This document shows, one piece after another, positions 61,560-64,000 of a DNA stretch of 64,000 bases; within the stretch, counting starts at the first letter, position 1; the number at the start of each line of letters is the position of its first letter. Source of the DNA: Bradyrhizobium barranii subsp. barranii (GTDB lineage: Bacteria > Pseudomonadota > Alphaproteobacteria > Rhizobiales > Xanthobacteraceae); NCBI RefSeq assembly GCF_017565645.3, contig NZ_CP086136.1, forward strand, positions 7,361,501 through 7,425,500, given 5' to 3'. The notes under the pieces are model-generated. The model did not search any database. It had not been told where the DNA came from and was given only the letters and a program-made list of their open reading frames with translations. Made by a program: the position numbers and the translations under genes.

Positions 61560-62030
61560 ATGCCGACCATTCAATTTCAGCTCAACGGCGCGGCGATGAC
61601 CGTGGAGGCCGATCCCGACCAGACGCTGCTCGATGTGCTGCGCGGCCGGCTCGGCGTCACGGGCGCGCATTTCGGCTGCGGAGCCGGTGAGTGCGGGGCC
61701 TGTTACGTCATGGTCGGCGACCGCGCGATGGCCTCCTGCGACATGCCGATGTGGTCAGTGGCGGACAAGAACGCCGTCACGGTGGAGGGCCTCGGCACGG
61801 CCGAGCAGCCGCATCCGCTGCAACGCGCCTTCGTCTCCGAGCAGGCGATGCAATGCGGCTATTGCGTCTCGGGGATCCTGATCAGCGCGGCGGCGCTGCT
61901 GAAGCGCAATCCCTCGCCGACGGAGACCGAGGTCAGAGCCGCGCTCGATCGCAATCTTTGCCGCTGCGGATCGCATAATCGCATGGTCCGCGCCGTGCTG
62001 CGCGCGGCAGCGGAGACAGCGACGTCATGA
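61560..62030 (+). CDS. 2Fe-2S subunit of a molybdenum hydroxylase
   Basis: 156 aa. Plant-ferredoxin type cluster (FGCGAGECGACYV with a further cysteine in MASCDMPMW) and the second [2Fe-2S] domain (MQCGYCVSGILISAAALL, LDRNLCRCGSHNRMV). Matches the small electron-transfer subunit of xanthine-dehydrogenase-family enzymes such as isoquinoline or nicotinate hydroxylases. Overlaps the next gene in ATGA. Confidence 0.95.
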   Translation: MPTIQFQLNGAAMTVEADPDQTLLDVLRGRLGVTGAHFGCGAGECGACYVMVGDRAMASCDMPMWSVADKNAVTVEGLGTAEQPHPLQRAFVSEQAMQCGYCVSGILISAAALLKRNPSPTETEVRAALDRNLCRCGSHNRMVRAVLRAAAETATS

Positions 62031-64000
62031 GTATGCCGTCCCCCGTCCCGAAACTGCCGGTTAGCCTCGCGGCCAATCCAAAGCTGTCGTCCTGGGTGCG
62101 GTTCAGCGGCGAAGGCGGTGTCGCAATTTCGCCCGGCAAGGTCGAGATCGGCCAGGGCATCGTCACGGCGCTGGCGCAGATCGCCGCGGACGAGCTCGAC
62201 GTCGATATCGGCAGGATCGAGCTGATCCGCGCCTCGACGGCGACCAGCCCGAACGAGGGCGTCACCTCGGGCAGCCTTTCGGTCCAGCAGTCCGGCCGCG
62301 CGCTGCGACACGTCTGCGCCGAGGTCCGCCAGCGCTTCCTCGCAGCTGCATCGGAGCGTCTCGGCGTCGATGCGGCGCTGCTCGATATCGATGACGGCAC
62401 GATCTCGGGTCCCGGCAATGTCAGGACCAGCTATTGGGAGCTGGCTGGCGACGTCTCGCTCGACCGCGACGCCACCGCGGGTGTCGTGGCGAAGCCCGCT
62501 GCCACACGCGGTGTCGCCGGACATTCGGTCCAGCGGGTCGACATTCCCGACAAGGTGTTCGCGCGACCGCGCTTCATTCACGATCGCGCACTGCCGGACC
62601 TGGCACACGGCCGCGTGCTGCGGCCTGACATCTCGGGTGCCAGACTGATCGCGCTCGACGAGACGGCGGCGCGCGCCGTTCCCGGTCTCGTCGCGATCGT
62701 CCGCGACGGCGGCTTTGCCGGCGTGGTTGCCGATACCGAGGCTGCGGCGGAAGCCGCACTGAAAGCCTTGCGCAAGGGCGCAGCCTGGTCGGCCGGCGAG
62801 CTGTTGCCCAACGAAGACGATCTTGCAGGCTTTCTGAAGAGCCAGCCGGTCGAAACCACCGTCATCGACACCAGAGCAGCGTCAACGACGAAGAAAGCTG
62901 CGCGCACCCTCCGCCTGCAATACACCCGTCCCTACATCGCACACGCCTCGATCGCGCCGTCCTGCGCCATGGCGCAATGGGACGGCGAGCGTGTCCATGT
63001 CTGGACCCACAGCCAGGGCGTCTATCTGCTGCGCGCCGATCTTGCGATCGTGCTCGAGCTGCCGGCCGAGAACATCGTCGTCGAGCATATGGAGGGGGCC
63101 GGCTGCTACGGGCACAATGCGGCCGACGACGTCGCGCTCGATGCCGTGTTGCTGGCGAAAGCCGCCGGCGGCCGCCCGGTGCGGGTGCAGTGGTCGCGCC
63201 ATGACGAGATGTCTCATGCGCCGTTCGGCGCAGCGATGGCCATCGAGATCGAGGCCGACCTCGATGCGGACAGCGAGATCGTCGGCTGGCGCCATGCAAT
63301 CTGGAGCAACGGCCATGCCGCGCGCCCGGGACGCGCGGCGCAGCCGGCGCTGCTTGCGGCGACCGAGATCGCGAACCCCTACCCGCGCATGATCTCGACG
63401 AATCCACCGGCCGCCAATGGCGGGGGCGGCGACCGCAACTCCGTTCCACTCTACGACCTCCCGGCCTGGACCATCACGAGCCACCGGGTGCTGACGATGC
63501 CGGTGCGCACGTCGGCACTGCGGACCCTGGGCGGGCAAGGCAATGTGTTCGCGATCGAATCCGTACTCGACGAGATCGCGGTCCTGCGCGGCGAGGACCC
63601 GATCGCGTTTCGCCTGCGTCATCTCCGCGACGAGCGCGCCAGCGACGTCATCCGCGCCGCGGCACGGCGCGCGCAGTGGAAACCGCAAAAACAGTCTGGC
63701 ATCGGCTATGGCGTCGGCTTCGCCCGCTACAAGAACACAGGCGCCTATTGCGCCGCGATCGCGGAGATCGAAGGCAACGACGACATCCGTGTCAGGCGGT
63801 TGACGCTTGCGGTCGACGTCGGCGAAGCCATCAATCCGGACGGCGTCATCAACCAGATCGAGGGCGGTGCGATCCAGGCCACGAGCTGGGTCCTGAAGGA
63901 GCGCGTGCGCTTCGATTGCACGCACATCACGTCGACATCTTGGACGGACTATCCGATCCTGACCTTCAGAGAGGTGCCGGCGGTGGATGTCGAAATCATC
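62027..64000 (+). CDS. Molybdopterin-binding subunit, 3' end off window
   Basis: 658 codons before the window ends. MSMPSPVPKLPVSLAANPKL, then WVRFSGEGGVAISPGKVEIG QGIVTALAQIAADELDVD, which places the Mo-binding domain first as in IorB/SorB-type subunits rather than XdhB order. Later AHASIAPSCAMAQWDGERVH VWTHSQGVYLLRADLAIVLE, then MEGAGCYGHNAADDVALDAV and PVRTSALRTLGGQGNVFAIE, the substrate and Mo-pterin binding blocks. No FAD subunit gene lies between, so electrons probably pass to a cytochrome. Substrate not predicted. Confidence 0.93.
   Translation, partial: MSMPSPVPKLPVSLAANPKLSSWVRFSGEGGVAISPGKVEIGQGIVTALAQIAADELDVDIGRIELIRASTATSPNEGVTSGSLSVQQSGRALRHVCAEVRQRFLAAASERLGVDAALLDIDDGTISGPGNVRTSYWELAGDVSLDRDATAGVVAKPAATRGVAGHSVQRVDIPDKVFARPRFIHDRALPDLAHGRVLRPDISGARLIALDETAARAVPGLVAIVRDGGFAGVVADTEAAAEAALKALRKGAAWSAGELLPNEDDLAGFLKSQPVETTVIDTRAASTTKKAARTLRLQYTRPYIAHASIAPSCAMAQWDGERVHVWTHSQGVYLLRADLAIVLELPAENIVVEHMEGAGCYGHNAADDVALDAVLLAKAAGGRPVRVQWSRHDEMSHAPFGAAMAIEIEADLDADSEIVGWRHAIWSNGHAARPGRAAQPALLAATEIANPYPRMISTNPPAANGGGGDRNSVPLYDLPAWTITSHRVLTMPVRTSALRTLGGQGNVFAIESVLDEIAVLRGEDPIAFRLRHLRDERASDVIRAAARRAQWKPQKQSGIGYGVGFARYKNTGAYCAAIAEIEGNDDIRVRRLTLAVDVGEAINPDGVINQIEGGAIQATSWVLKERVRFDCTHITSTSWTDYPILTFREVPAVDVEII

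Noticed and set aside
1..64000. CRISPR array, rRNA or tRNA genes
   Set aside because: No regularly spaced repeats of suitable length and no tRNA-like or rRNA sequence were found on either strand; GGTTCGAGTCC near 26751 lies within a coding region.

Overview
The window is high-GC alphaproteobacterial DNA. Codon use, the Trb-type conjugation operon, the RopB-like outer-membrane protein and many small orphan proteins with rhizobial flavour point to Bradyrhizobium or a close relative (inference; no rRNA, tRNA or marker gene is present). Most of the window (about 2.2-57.3 kb) is a decaying integrative conjugative element (ICE) filled with insertion sequences. The two ends are chromosomal or belong to a neighbouring element.

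Left edge (1-2.1 kb): a tyrosine integrase reads away from dusA, the arrangement of islands that integrate into the 5' end of dusA. That element lies off the left of the window. From 2.3 to 4.6 kb there is a frameshifted metallophosphoesterase, an orphan gene and a LysR regulator.

Transfer module, part 1 (4.6-16.7 kb, all on the minus strand): DUF2274, trbI, trbG, trbF, trbL, trbK-like, trbJ, trbE, trbD, trbC and trbB, tightly spaced, many with 4-bp start/stop overlaps. trbE carries a 1-bp frameshift and an IS21-family insertion.

Accessory block (16.7-39.8 kb): low gene density. It holds two IS256-family copies, an IS3-family copy, an IS66-family element that carries a nested serine-recombinase element, and a second IS21 copy. 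Between them lie small membrane, secreted and cysteine-rich proteins, several in two diverged copies, plus a RopB-like porin, a tandem antitoxin-like HTH protein, a polytopic membrane protein and gene fragments. This block separates trbB from copG, normally its neighbour.

Transfer module, part 2 (39.8-50.4 kb, minus strand except the last gene): copG, traG, relaxase rlxS (split by an IS630-family element), a small orphan, a lytic transglycosylase, traF, DUF2840, iteron-like repeats, repA (frameshifted), an HTH gene, a DUF6499/DUF2285 regulator (frameshifted), a DUF2285-like gene and a plus-strand XRE regulator. Then follow DUF932 (frameshifted), an IS110-family transposase, DUF736, a possible parB remnant and a small excisionase-like gene overlapping a tyrosine integrase, the right end of the ICE.

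With relaxase, VirB4-type ATPase and RepA all broken, this ICE should be unable to transfer by itself. From 57.3 kb the chromosome resumes with enoyl-CoA hydratase, a molybdopterin oxidoreductase, a divergent Bug-type binding protein, and the 2Fe-2S and (partial) molybdopterin subunits of a xanthine-dehydrogenase-family hydroxylase.
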